From Schlesneria paludicola DSM 18645 (GTDB taxonomy: Bacteria; Planctomycetota; Planctomycetia; Planctomycetales; Planctomycetaceae): a DNA stretch of 37,826 nt. The stretch lies in assembly GCA_945862235.1 (NCBI GenBank), contig CAMAYU010000038.1, positions 1 through 37,826 of the forward strand. The letters run 5' to 3'. A model generated the notes under the pieces. The model made no database searches and was not told the DNA's origin. It saw only the letters and a program-made list of their open reading frames with translations. Of this stretch, positions 1 through 8,159 are shown piece by piece. Position 1 is the stretch's first letter, and each line of letters starts with the position of its first letter. Position numbers and translations under genes: made by a program.

Positions 1-164
1 AACCCCGCACTCCCCTCGACCGCGTAACGCGACAGCCACTTGTAACCCGTCTTCCGGCTCACCCCGAACCGGCGACACAACTCACTCACGTTGGCCCCCT
101 CCGCCGAAGCCAACACCACAAACTCCAATCGCTGAGACATCGTAGACACATCTTTCCAAGCCAT
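1..164 (-). CDS. IS481-family transposase, N-terminal fragment (partial)
   Basis: The minus-strand frame from ATG at 164 gives about 54 residues before the window edge. It reads as a helix-turn-helix: MSQRLEFVVLASAEG, then NVSELCRRFGVSRKTGYKWL, which matches the HTH of IS481/IS3-type DDE transposases that normally precedes an rve integrase core. A strong ribosome binding site, GGAAGGAGG, lies just upstream of the ATG on the minus strand (about 171-180). The catalytic DDE domain is outside the window, so activity cannot be judged. The N-terminal reading frame is undamaged as far as it can be seen. Confidence 0.85.
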   Translation of the reverse strand, partial: MAWKDVSTMSQRLEFVVLASAEGANVSELCRRFGVSRKTGYKWLSRYAVEGSAG

Positions 165-209
165 GATCGACCTCCTTCCAGAGGCCCGTCAGCATGACCG
201 AAATGTGTT

Positions 210-244
210 ACCCATGTCCCCGAACACCTGTGACCCATGTCCCC
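210..244. repeat. Tandem 12-bp motif in the IS end
   Basis: ACCCATGTCCCC occurs at 210-221 and again at 233-244, separated by 11 bp. The 23-bp periodicity is about two helical turns, consistent with two binding sites on the same face of the DNA in the subterminal part of the insertion sequence. The binding role is inferred from position only. Confidence 0.6.
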
Positions 245-408
245 AGTCTATACAGAAGCAAGCTGGGCCACCCTGCGCTGACTGTCCGAGATGAGTCGAT
301 TCGACTGCTTTTCAGACGGCACGCTCGCCTGCGATTCCCCCCAATGCGCCGGGGGATAGACCTCACGCGGGCGGGGTGGCCTTGCTTGGTTCGTAAGTTA
401 AGTGAGGA

Positions 409-521
409 GTGCCATCTGCTGCGGAGTCCTCGGAGAAGCAGTGTTGTTCGCGGGGTGGCTTTCGCCTTGAGTACGACTTCGCGTTTGCACTGCTTCTCCG
501 AGGACTCCGCAGCAATGGCAC
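409..521. repeat. Long inverted repeat, about 34-bp arms
   Basis: The left arm 417-443 (TGCTGCGGAGTCCTCGGAGA and on) is perfectly complementary to 488-514. The match continues outwards with GTGCCAT (409-415) against ATGGCAC (515-521) after a single bulged base at 416. The 44-bp loop contains a copy of GCGGGGTGGC, which also occurs just outside the left arm. As RNA this would form a very stable hairpin. It is not followed by a T-run, so a simple terminator is unlikely. Confidence 0.9.
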
Positions 522-640
522 ATCTTTCAAACACGGAGCCGGTCAAGCCAAGCCACCCCGGCGAGTTTTGAACGCGACTCGGAGAGTCTATCCGGAAAGA
601 AACCTCTGGTTTTGAGTGTGCCACGGTCACGACACAAAGT

Positions 641-722
641 AGCCATCATCGCTTCGCGTGATGAGCCTTTCGCAAGCAGACGGCTGATCCCACAAGGCTC
701 ATCACGCGGAGCGATGATGGCT
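641..722. repeat. Inverted repeat, 29-bp arms
   Basis: The arm 641-669, beginning AGCCATCATCGCTTCGCGTG, pairs with 694-722 with only isolated mismatches. An outer pair, GTCACGACAC near 627-636 and GTGTCGTGAC near 776-785, flanks it, so the structure is nested. The sequence GTGCCACGGTCACG just left of it also begins the perfect palindrome at 33062-33144, which indicates a dispersed repeat family. Confidence 0.85.
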
Positions 723-1177
723 GCTGTACGAAATCCGGGATCTGATTTGCCAACGTCTCGTGATTCACGGCTGCGGTGTCGTGACTGCGGTTTTTGAGTC
801 GGTTGTGATCGGCTGCGAAGGCAGCAGGCTGCAACGAACCAACCCGCTGCCGCTCCCGCGAACACATCGCTGGGGAAGTGAGCGAGGTGCTGGATGGCAC
901 GCTCTGGCTGACCTTCGGTGCTCACCTCCTCGCTTGGACGGACATCTCAACCCGTCCGCTCAAACGGAAACCAACGATCCCACAACCCACCCCCATTAAG
1001 CCCCCCGAAATCCCAATGCGACATTTCTATCTTCGTCCGACATGGAGGACGCTCAACATGAAGGACACTCAACTGGACGGCTTCTACCACGCGGGCTAGA
1101 ACTGCCGCGTGTGTTGTGACGGGTGTCGGCAACCGGCGCGCGGTGTCTGTCGCTTGCTGGTTTGAGGAGTTTTTGCG

Positions 1178-2998
1178 ATGAGAATTTTCGCGTTGTTGTC
1201 ATGGAGTGCATTGGCGTTGCTCTCAGTTTCGCCTCTGTTCGCGGCGAACGCTCCCGGTGATGCGGCTGATAAGGCTGAGGCAGTTGCCAAGAAAAAACTC
1301 TCCGTGGCTCATATCGAGATCACCGGCGGGTACTCGGAAGGGGTCAGCGCGCCGGGACTCTTCGGCGATGTGGTTGAGACGCTCGGGACAGCATTGCAGC
1401 GACTCGACAAAGCCGCTCGCGATGAGAGCCTCGATGCCATCATCCTGCACATCAGTGATCCATCCATCGGTTGGGCGAAGCTCAACGAATTGCGAGTCGG
1501 CATCCAAAAGGTGCGAGCCAAGGGACGCAAGGTCTACGCGTGGATGGAGAGCGCCGACACGAAGGGCTACCTGATCGCCGCCGCCTGCGATCAGATCGTG
1601 TTGCCCGAGTCGGGGATGCTCATGCTGCCCGGTCTGCGGGCTGAGGTCTCGTTCTACAAGAACTTGTTCGACAAGTTGTCGATCGAACCGCAGATGCTGC
1701 GCGTGGGTGAGTTCAAATCGGCTGCGGAACCTTACAGCCGCTCCGAAATGAGTCCCGCCTTCCGCGAAGAGATGGAAGCGATACTGGACGACTACTACCG
1801 GCAGATCGTGGAGACGATCTCGGCCGGTCGCAAGCTGACTCCCGATCAAGTAAAGGCGATCATCGACACGGGTCTGCACACGGCCGCCGATGCCAAGAAG
1901 CTCGGGCTGATCGACGTGGTCGGTTACGAAGATGCCATCGAGTCGCTCATTAAGGGGGACGACAAGACGGCCGAAGTCAAAATCACGAAGGGCTACGGCA
2001 AGAAGAAGATCGACACCGACTTCAGCGGCTTCACCGGCATGGCCAAGATGATGAACATGATGATGGGGGTCGAACCGACCACGCGCAAATCGACCGCTTC
2101 GAAGATCGCCGTCATCAGCGCGACCGGCGCGATCATGTCGGGTGCCAGCTCGGCCGATTCGTTCTTCGGCGAGCAGACGATGGGTTCGACGACGATGATT
2201 AAGGCCATTCGCCAGGCACGAGACGACTCGACCGTGAAGGCGGTGGTGCTGCGAGTCGATAGCCCCGGCGGAAGTGCTCTCGCCAGCGACTTGATGTGGC
2301 ATGAACTCGAAGCACTCGACGGTAAGAAGCCGTTCATTGTCAGCATGGGGGACACGGCGGCGAGCGGCGGCTACTACATCGCGATGGGTGCCGACCGCAT
2401 CTTCGCCGAACCGGGAACGCTGACGGGTTCGATCGGCGTCGTCGGCGGCAAGATCGCGTTTGAAAAGTTCTACGAGAAGATCGGGATCACCACGAGCGTC
2501 GTCATGCGCGGCAAGAACAGCGGCGTCCTTAGCCCGACGACGGCCTTCACTGAGACCGAACGAACCGCGATGCAAAAGATGCTAAACGACATCTACGCGC
2601 AGTTCACGACAAAGGCGGCGACCGGTCGAAAGATGGATGTTGAGAAGCTGGAAAAGATGGCACGCGGGCGCGTCTACACGGGATCGCAAGCGCTGCAACT
2701 CGGCTTGGTCGATGAACTCGGTACGCTCGGCGACGCGATCGCGTTCGCCAAGAAGTCGGCTGGCATCGACCCCGACACGAAGTTGGAACGACTCGACCTG
2801 CCCAAGCCGACCAGTCCGTTCGAGTCCCTGTTCGGTCCCATCGACCCCAGCTCGACCAGCCTCGGTGTGACCGGCTCCGCGTTGCTGAAGTCACTGCCCG
2901 AAGAAGTCGCCTCGCAACTCCGTGGCCTCAGTATCTACGACCTGCTCGCCAAGGAACGAGTCCTCACCGTGTTGCCGTATCGCGTGAAGGTCAAGTGA
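1178..2998 (+). CDS. sppA: Signal peptide peptidase SppA, long (67K) type, S49 family
   Basis: A serine protease of family S49 that cleaves leftover signal peptides and other membrane-embedded peptides on the outer face of the cytoplasmic membrane. The 606 residues match the two-domain SppA of Gram-negative bacteria (about 618 in E. coli). Residues 1-23 form a signal or anchor segment. The first S49 domain contains GEFKSAAEPYSRSEMSP with the expected catalytic lysine at K180. The second contains DTAASGGYYIAMGAD with the nucleophile at S396, preceded by the glycine-rich VLRVDSPGGSALASD strand. This Lys/Ser split across two domains is the SppA signature, so both catalytic residues are present. 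The start is supported by GAGGAG about 10 bp upstream of the ATG. The gene is followed by a palindrome and then the DUF1501 gene, with no clear operon partner. Confidence 0.93.
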   Translation: MRIFALLSWSALALLSVSPLFAANAPGDAADKAEAVAKKKLSVAHIEITGGYSEGVSAPGLFGDVVETLGTALQRLDKAARDESLDAIILHISDPSIGWAKLNELRVGIQKVRAKGRKVYAWMESADTKGYLIAAACDQIVLPESGMLMLPGLRAEVSFYKNLFDKLSIEPQMLRVGEFKSAAEPYSRSEMSPAFREEMEAILDDYYRQIVETISAGRKLTPDQVKAIIDTGLHTAADAKKLGLIDVVGYEDAIESLIKGDDKTAEVKITKGYGKKKIDTDFSGFTGMAKMMNMMMGVEPTTRKSTASKIAVISATGAIMSGASSADSFFGEQTMGSTTMIKAIRQARDDSTVKAVVLRVDSPGGSALASDLMWHELEALDGKKPFIVSMGDTAASGGYYIAMGADRIFAEPGTLTGSIGVVGGKIAFEKFYEKIGITTSVVMRGKNSGVLSPTTAFTETERTAMQKMLNDIYAQFTTKAATGRKMDVEKLEKMARGRVYTGSQALQLGLVDELGTLGDAIAFAKKSAGIDPDTKLERLDLPKPTSPFESLFGPIDPSSTSLGVTGSALLKSLPEEVASQLRGLSIYDLLAKERVLTVLPYRVKVK

Positions 2999-3061
2999 TT
3001 CGAGTGTGTGGTTTGGGGGCGGCGTCTTCGCCACCCTTGGGCACCAAACGAAGGTGGGTGA

Positions 3062-3151
3062 GTGTGTTGCCAGCGTGAGTACGCCAGTGGGGCCTGTGCA
3101 CTAGCCCGGAGGGCGGCAGGTCATCGCTGCGTACTCGCACGGGCAACACAC
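3062..3151. repeat. Inverted repeat after sppA, about 25-bp arms
   Basis: GTGTGTTGCC with the following GCGTGAGTACGCCAG (3062-3087) is matched by CTGCGTACTCGCACGGGCAA and CACAC (3127-3151), with a few mismatches. It occupies most of the 200 bp between the peptidase and the DUF1501 gene. It could act as a transcript 3' end, but there is no T-run. Confidence 0.75.
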
Positions 3152-3200
3152 AATCCTGATCGTAGCCCTGTTTGAGCTTCTGCCTTAATGAGTTCATTCG

Positions 3201-4685
3201 ATGTCACCGCTCTCCATCACCGGTCAATCACTCCTCGCTCGACGCGACTTCATGTTCGATGCGAGTCGCGGGCTGAGTGGTCTTGCGCTCGCTTCGCTCT
3301 TGGCGGGCGATGGCCAGTTGCGGGCGAGTGATGACGCGAAGAGGCCGATCCGTCCGAGCGTCCGTCCCGATGCGCCGCTCGCTGCGCGGGAGAGCCACTT
3401 CACGCCGAAGGCGTCTCGCGTCGTGATGATCTTTTGCACCGGCGCTTGCAGTCAGCTTGAGACGTGGGACTACAAGCCCGAGTTGGTGAAGCGGAGCGGC
3501 CAGCCGTTGCCGGGCAATGAAAAACTGGTGACGTTTCAAGGGGAGAACGGGAACCTCGTCGCGCCGCAGTGGGAGTTCAAGCCGCGCGGCGAAAGCGGCA
3601 AGATGATCTCGGAACTCGTCCCGAATCTGGCGGCCCTCGCCGATGAGATGTGCTTCATTCACTCGATGACCGCCAAGAGCAACACGCACGGTCCGGCCGA
3701 GAACCAGATGAGCACCGGCTTCACGCTCGACGGCTTTCCCAGCATCGGCGCGTGGGTCAGCTATGCCCTCGGCAGCGACGCGAGCGATCTGCCGAGCTTC
3801 GTCGCGATCCCCGATCCACGCGGCGTGCCGCAGGCGGCCTCCAACAACTGGAACAGCGCGTTCCTCCCCGCCGTCTTTCAGGGAACGCCGTTCAACGCCG
3901 ACAAGCCCATCGCGAATCTGACTCGCCCGCCGGAAATCTCCGCGCCGACGGAAGCCGCCACGCGCGACTTCCTCAAGCGGCTCAATGCCCGTCATCTCGA
4001 ACTGCATCCGGGCGACACGGACCTCGCCGCGCGGATCGCCAGCTACGAGTTGGCGGCCAAGCTGCAGCTGCGCGCGGCGGAAGTCTCGGACCTGTCGGGC
4101 GAGAGCCTCGAAACGCAGACGCTGTACGGTCTGCACGACGCCAACAAAACGAAGGCCGGCTTCGGTCGAAATTGTTTGTTGGCGCGGCGGCTGCTCGAAC
4201 GAGGCGTCCGGTTTGTGCAGCTCTTCAACGGCGCGTATGCGATGGGCGAGGGAGTCGGCAACTGGGACGGACACAAGACGCTGAAGGCGCAGTACGAGGT
4301 CCACGGCCCGATCCTCGACCAACCCGCCGCCGCACTGCTGCGCGATCTGAAACGGACGGGCCTGCTCGAAGACACGCTCGTCGTCTGGGTGACAGAATTC
4401 GGCCGGATGCCAACTTTCCAAAAGGGAGCCAGCGGCCGCGATCACAATCCGAAGGGTTTTACTGCGTGGCTTGCGGGAGCCGGCGTGAAGCGGGCCTTCA
4501 GCTACGGAGCGACCGACGACTTCGGACATCAGGCTGTGGATAAGGTCTCGTCCATCTACGACCTGCACGCCACGATCCTGCACCTGCTGGGCCTCGATCA
4601 CGAACGACTCAGCGTCTACCACAACGGCATCGAGCGCCGCCTGACCGATGTCCACGGTCATGTCCTGCACGACGTGCTGAGCTGA
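3201..4685 (+). CDS. DUF1501 domain-containing protein
   Basis: A member of the DUF1501 family, which is distantly related to sulfatases/alkaline phosphatases and is abundant in planctomycetes; its enzymatic role is not established. The N-terminus carries a Tat-like signal with ARRDFM near residue 14 followed by a hydrophobic stretch ([13 protein letters not shown]), so export in a folded state is likely. Family hallmarks are visible: a [15 protein letters not shown] block, [20 protein letters not shown], a region with [16 protein letters not shown], and the C-terminal [13 protein letters not shown] ... GRDHNP block with conserved His/Asp. Length (494 residues) fits the family. It precedes a PSCyt1/PSCyt2/PSD1 gene by 95 bp (to the chosen start), the usual pairing of these two families, so the two are probably co-expressed and act together in the periplasm. 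Confidence 0.9.
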   Translation: MSPLSITGQSLLARRDFMFDASRGLSGLALASLLAGDGQLRASDDAKRPIRPSVRPDAPLAARESHFTPKASRVVMIFCTGACSQLETWDYKPELVKRSGQPLPGNEKLVTFQGENGNLVAPQWEFKPRGESGKMISELVPNLAALADEMCFIHSMTAKSNTHGPAENQMSTGFTLDGFPSIGAWVSYALGSDASDLPSFVAIPDPRGVPQAASNNWNSAFLPAVFQGTPFNADKPIANLTRPPEISAPTEAATRDFLKRLNARHLELHPGDTDLAARIASYELAAKLQLRAAEVSDLSGESLETQTLYGLHDANKTKAGFGRNCLLARRLLERGVRFVQLFNGAYAMGEGVGNWDGHKTLKAQYEVHGPILDQPAAALLRDLKRTGLLEDTLVVWVTEFGRMPTFQKGASGRDHNPKGFTAWLAGAGVKRAFSYGATDDFGHQAVDKVSSIYDLHATILHLLGLDHERLSVYHNGIERRLTDVHGHVLHDVLS

Positions 4686-4780
4686 ACACGGCCAGCCTGC
4701 TCAATGTGAGGGAACATCGCATTACCTTCGACCACATTCCATCACCCGTATGCCCACTGTTCCAACTGCGTGGCTTCACA

Positions 4781-7645
4781 ATGACTCGTCGATTTTTGAT
4801 CGCTCTCGTTTTGGCTTCTAACTTGGCAACCGGTGGACTTGCTGCCGAGCGACCGTTGCTCCCGCCCGCCACCTCGCGTGAGATCGACTTCGTGCGCGAC
4901 ATCCAGCCGATCTTTCGAGCGCGCTGTCTGTCTTGTCATGACGGGGCGAAGCAGCGTGGCGGTCTGCGACTGGATCTGAAGTCTGCGGCGTTCAAAGGGG
5001 GTGAGACGTTTGCGCCCGCGATCATTCCCGGCAAATCGGCCGACAGTCCGCTCGTGCGGTTGGTCGCCGGACTCGAAGAGGGACTGCAGATGCCTCCCGA
5101 GGGAGAGCGGCTTTCCAGTGAGCAGGTCGGCCTGTTGCGAGCGTGGATCGATCAGGGAGCAAAGTGGCCCGACGAAGTGGCGGGTAAAGAGGACGCCGAG
5201 TTGCACTGGTCGTTCCGTCCCGTGAAGCGCCCCGCGTTGCCGAGTGTCTCGCGCGAGACCGCGGCTGGGTTGCGGAACCCGGTCGATGCGTTTGTCGCGT
5301 TGCGTCTTGAAGAACCCCTCGCTCTTGCCCTCTCTCCGCAAAGCCGGGGCGAGGGGACCGAAGGACGAATCGTCCCGTCAGCCGAGGCCGATCGTATGAC
5401 GCTGCTCCGACGGCTGTCGTTCGACCTGGTCGGCTTGCCTCCCACGCCCGATGAAGTGGCCGAGTTCGTGGCTGACGCGCGGCCGGATGCTTACGAGCGG
5501 CTCGTCGATCGGCTGCTCGCGTCGCCTCATTTTGGCGAGCGCTGGGCGCGGCACTGGCTCGACGTGGTCCGCTTTGCTGAAAGCGATGGCTTCGAGACGA
5601 ATCAGCCTCGGCCCAATGCGTGGCCGTATCGCGATTACGTCATCCGCACGTTCAACGACGACAAACCGTTCATGCAGTTCGTCACCGAGCAGCTTGCGGG
5701 CGACATGATTGGCGTGGACGAGGCGACCGGATTCATCGTGGGCGGGACGTATGACCGTGTGAAGAGTCCCGATCCCGGCCTGACCGCTCAGCAACGCGCC
5801 GACGAACTGCATGACATGGTGAGCACTACCGGCAGCGCGTTTCTCGGGCTGACCGTCGGCTGCGCCCGCTGTCACAACCACAAGTTCGACCCGATCTCGC
5901 AAGTCGATTACTACGCGATGAAGGCGGTCTTCGCGGGAGTGCAACACGGCGAACGACCGCTCACGCAAATCAAGCCGGACCAACACCGCGAACAACTCAC
6001 CCGCGTGAAGGCTGAGCTGGACGAGATCGAACGCGCGCTGTGGACCTTCGAGCCGTTGGCACGACTCCAGCCAGGCGACTCGATGCGTCCGGCCGTCCAG
6101 CGTCGCACCAACATCGATCGCTTCGCCCCCACGCGCGCCAAGTTCGTCCGCTTCACCATCGACGAAACCAACGGCGGTTCGCAGCCGTGTCTCGACGAGG
6201 TGGAATTCTTCACGACCGAAGCCCAGCCGCGCAACGTCGCGCTGGCCACTCACGGGACGAAGGTCACGTCGTCGTCCGACTTGCCCGGCCATGAGATTCA
6301 CCAACTCAAGCATGTGAACGACGGTCGCTACGGCAACAGCGCGAGCTGGATTTCCAACGAGCCGGGGCGAGGTTGGGTGCTGTTCGAGTTGCCCGAGGCC
6401 GTCGAAATCGACCGTGTGCTGTGGAGCCGCGACCGTCCCGCCGACGGCAAGTTTGGCGATCGCGTGGCGACGAAGTATCGCCTCGAAATGGGCATGACCG
6501 CCGAGAGCCTGCACGTTGTCGCGACGGCCGATGACCGTCAGACCTTTGGCAGCGCGGTGGCACCGCAGTCCGCGCGCGCGACATCGAATGAACAGGACCA
6601 AGCGGAAGCCAACCGACTCCTCGCACGACAAGTCTCGCTCAATGAGACGCTTCGCCAACTGACAACGCTGCCGCAGGTCTATGCCGGACGCTTTGTGGCC
6701 CCCGAACCGACGCACCGCTTCCATCGCGGCGATCCGCTGCAACCGAAGGAACCGGTCGCTCCGGCCAGCCTCGCGTCGTTCGGCCCCGCATGGCAGATGC
6801 CGCTCGACGCGCCCGACGCTTCGCGCCGCCAGCAGTTGGCCCAGTGGATCACCGACCCGCAACATCCGCTCACCGCGCGCGTCTTGGTGAACCGCTTCTG
6901 GCATTCCCATTTCGGACAGGGCCTAGTGACGACGCCGAGTGACTTTGGACGCAACGGCGCAATGCCGTCACATCCTGAGTTGTTGGATTGGCTGGCAATG
7001 GAACTCGCCTCACCCAAAAGTCTCCACCGCCTGATTGTCACTTCGGCCACCTACCGCCAGAACAGCGCGGCGCGGGCCGACGCGATGCAGGCCGATGCCG
7101 GAACGCGGCTGCTGTGGCGTTATCCACCCCGACGGTTGGAGGCCGAGCCATTGCGCGATGCGATCCTCTCCGTGTGCGGCAACCTCGACGACCGTATGGG
7201 TGGGCCGGGCTTCGATCTGTTTGAACCGAACACGAACTACGTGAAGGTCTACAACTCGAAACGCGAGTTTGGTCCGGCCGACTGGCGGCGCATGGTCTAT
7301 CAGGCCAAGCCGAGGATGCAGCTCGATGATGTGTTCGGTCAGTTCGACTGCCCCGACGCTGGCCAGATCACTCCGAAGCGGACCAGTTCCATCACGGCCC
7401 TCCAGGCGTTGAATCTGCTCAACAGCCGCTTCATCGTCCAGCAGTCGTCTCTCTTCGCGAGCCGCCTCGAACGCGAGGCCGGTCCCGATGTGATCGCTCA
7501 AGTCCGCCGGGCCTACTCACTGGCGTTCCTTCGACTCCCGACCGACGACGAGCAGATCGCGGCGACTCAGTTCGTGAACGATCATGGCCTGACAGCCCTC
7601 TGCCGCGCGCTACTCAATGCCAACGAGTTCCTGTTCGTGTTTTGA
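4781..7645 (+). CDS. Planctomycete cytochrome-type PSCyt1/PSCyt2 (DUF1549) and PSD1 (DUF1553) protein
   Basis: A large exported protein of the planctomycete PSCyt/PSD1 group, thought to be involved with polysaccharide or sulfated-sugar metabolism together with DUF1501 proteins, but without a proven reaction. I start it at ATG 4781 because a signal peptide (MTRRFLIALVLASNLATGGLAA) begins there; the frame is open upstream to a GTG at 4706, which would put 25 unlikely residues before it. Order: PSCyt1 with a heme-type CLSCH motif at residues 49-53; PSCyt2/DUF1549 with RRLSFDLVGLPPTP and a second CARCH motif at 361-365; a discoidin-like segment (about 440-600, RFVRFTIDETNGGSQP); then PSD1/DUF1553 with LVNRFWHSHFGQGLV, ATYRQNSAA and KRTSSITALQALNLLN. 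Oddity: residues about 179-192 are encoded by a palindromic element inserted in frame (see separate entry). The C-terminal NANEFLFVF is the normal family ending. Confidence 0.9.
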   Translation: MTRRFLIALVLASNLATGGLAAERPLLPPATSREIDFVRDIQPIFRARCLSCHDGAKQRGGLRLDLKSAAFKGGETFAPAIIPGKSADSPLVRLVAGLEEGLQMPPEGERLSSEQVGLLRAWIDQGAKWPDEVAGKEDAELHWSFRPVKRPALPSVSRETAAGLRNPVDAFVALRLEEPLALALSPQSRGEGTEGRIVPSAEADRMTLLRRLSFDLVGLPPTPDEVAEFVADARPDAYERLVDRLLASPHFGERWARHWLDVVRFAESDGFETNQPRPNAWPYRDYVIRTFNDDKPFMQFVTEQLAGDMIGVDEATGFIVGGTYDRVKSPDPGLTAQQRADELHDMVSTTGSAFLGLTVGCARCHNHKFDPISQVDYYAMKAVFAGVQHGERPLTQIKPDQHREQLTRVKAELDEIERALWTFEPLARLQPGDSMRPAVQRRTNIDRFAPTRAKFVRFTIDETNGGSQPCLDEVEFFTTEAQPRNVALATHGTKVTSSSDLPGHEIHQLKHVNDGRYGNSASWISNEPGRGWVLFELPEAVEIDRVLWSRDRPADGKFGDRVATKYRLEMGMTAESLHVVATADDRQTFGSAVAPQSARATSNEQDQAEANRLLARQVSLNETLRQLTTLPQVYAGRFVAPEPTHRFHRGDPLQPKEPVAPASLASFGPAWQMPLDAPDASRRQQLAQWITDPQHPLTARVLVNRFWHSHFGQGLVTTPSDFGRNGAMPSHPELLDWLAMELASPKSLHRLIVTSATYRQNSAARADAMQADAGTRLLWRYPPRRLEAEPLRDAILSVCGNLDDRMGGPGFDLFEPNTNYVKVYNSKREFGPADWRRMVYQAKPRMQLDDVFGQFDCPDAGQITPKRTSSITALQALNLLNSRFIVQQSSLFASRLEREAGPDVIAQVRRAYSLAFLRLPTDDEQIAATQFVNDHGLTALCRALLNANEFLFVF
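5315..5356. repeat. Palindromic element inserted in frame inside the PSCyt2 coding region
   Basis: CCCCTCGC at 5315-5322 is inverted as GCGAGGGG at 5349-5356. The interior, CTCTCCGCAAAGCCGGGGC, resembles a repeat I recall as common between genes of planctomycetes. The element is 42 bp, exactly 14 codons, and encodes PLALALSPQSRGEG. In relatives the equivalent stretch is a short linker of the type RLE-x-AGL-x-PSPEADR; here RLEE and PSAEADR are separated by this addition. The comparison with relatives is from memory of the family, not from an alignment. Confidence 0.75.
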
Positions 7646-7669
7646 GGCCGAGGCGCGATGGCGCTCAAA

Positions 7670-8119
7670 TCAGTTTGAGTGATCGCTCTCGACGGAGGTG
7701 GTCGTTCGGCGCGAACAGACTCGCACCAGCAGCACGATCACCAAGAGGCCGCAACACGCACCGAGGACATCGGCACACCAATCGGCCACATCGGCGCTAC
7801 GACCGACCAGCTTCTGCGAGATTTCATCGAACGCACCGTAGCAGGCAAGAAAGCCTGCTCGCCCAACAACGCTGGGCCAGCGGAACTCCCTCAAACTCGC
7901 CCGCAGTCCCATGAGCAACGCGCCGAAAACGGAGTAGCCGAGGAAGTGCAGCACCTTGTCGCCACCGCGTGGAATCACACCGGATGGAATCGGCATGTGC
8001 GTCCCCAGAAACGCAACCAGCGTGTACGACACCAAGGCCACTACCAGCAACATCCGCAAACGACGACGCGGCGGAGGGGCATTCGCGTCGCGGGCAGTTG
8101 AAGGCGGTAGCGCGTCCAT
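7670..8119 (-). CDS. VanZ-like family membrane protein
   Basis: A small integral membrane protein of the VanZ-like family, named after the teicoplanin-resistance accessory protein; most chromosomal members have no known role. The 149 residues show hydrophobic segments at about 22-40, 58-75, 83-98 and 120-138. The family motifs are present: DKVLHFLGYSVFGALL in the second segment, and AFDEISQKLVGRSADVADW, the characteristic E-x-x-Q and R-x-x-D-x-x-D pattern. It ends 24 bp from the convergent PSD1 gene. The aminotransferase gene upstream on the same strand ends 40 bp before this start, so the two may share a transcript. Function here is undetermined. Confidence 0.82.
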   Translation of the reverse strand: MDALPPSTARDANAPPPRRRLRMLLVVALVSYTLVAFLGTHMPIPSGVIPRGGDKVLHFLGYSVFGALLMGLRASLREFRWPSVVGRAGFLACYGAFDEISQKLVGRSADVADWCADVLGACCGLLVIVLLVRVCSRRTTTSVESDHSN

Positions 8120-8159
8120 GCGGGGTCACTTCTTCATGAGCTACAGGAACCAAGCCGAC

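Larger units (their letters stand above)
1..254 (-). mobile_element. IS481-type insertion sequence, 5' end only
   Basis: Holds the start of a transposase gene reading leftwards out of the window, and to its right a probable element end. Read on the minus strand, the likely tip is TGTATAGACTGGGGACATGG from position 254 inwards, starting with TGT as IS481 ends usually do. Inside it, the motif ACCCATGTCCCC (plus strand) occurs twice, at 210-221 and 233-244, a 23-bp spacing that suggests paired transposase binding sites. The other end of the element lies outside the window, so neither intactness nor the target duplication can be judged. The exact tip at 254 is an inference. Confidence 0.75.
255..1177. 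other. Gene-free region rich in palindromes
   Basis: About 920 bp between the IS end and the sppA-like gene. Several open frames exist here on both strands, but they overlap each other, lack ribosome binding sites, cross the palindromes and resemble no family I recognise, so I annotate none. The main content is two long inverted repeats (409-521 and 641-722) and repeated copies of GCGGGGTGGC (371-380, 450-459, and inverted near 550-560). The last 150 bp or so should contain the promoter and leader of the peptidase gene, but I cannot point to a convincing -35/-10 pair. Confidence 0.6.

Noticed and set aside
208..797. Several open frames of 60-140 codons between the IS end and sppA
   Set aside because: They overlap on both strands, cross the palindromes, have no ribosome binding sites and show no recognisable protein features.
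1223..2575. 450-codon open frame antisense to sppA
   Set aside because: Shadow frame caused by GC-rich codon use of the sense gene; composition is Arg/His-rich and the sense strand encodes a clear SppA.
3228..6910. Long antisense frames opposite the DUF1501 and PSD1 genes
   Set aside because: Same phenomenon; sense frames carry strong family motifs and signal peptides, antisense frames carry none.
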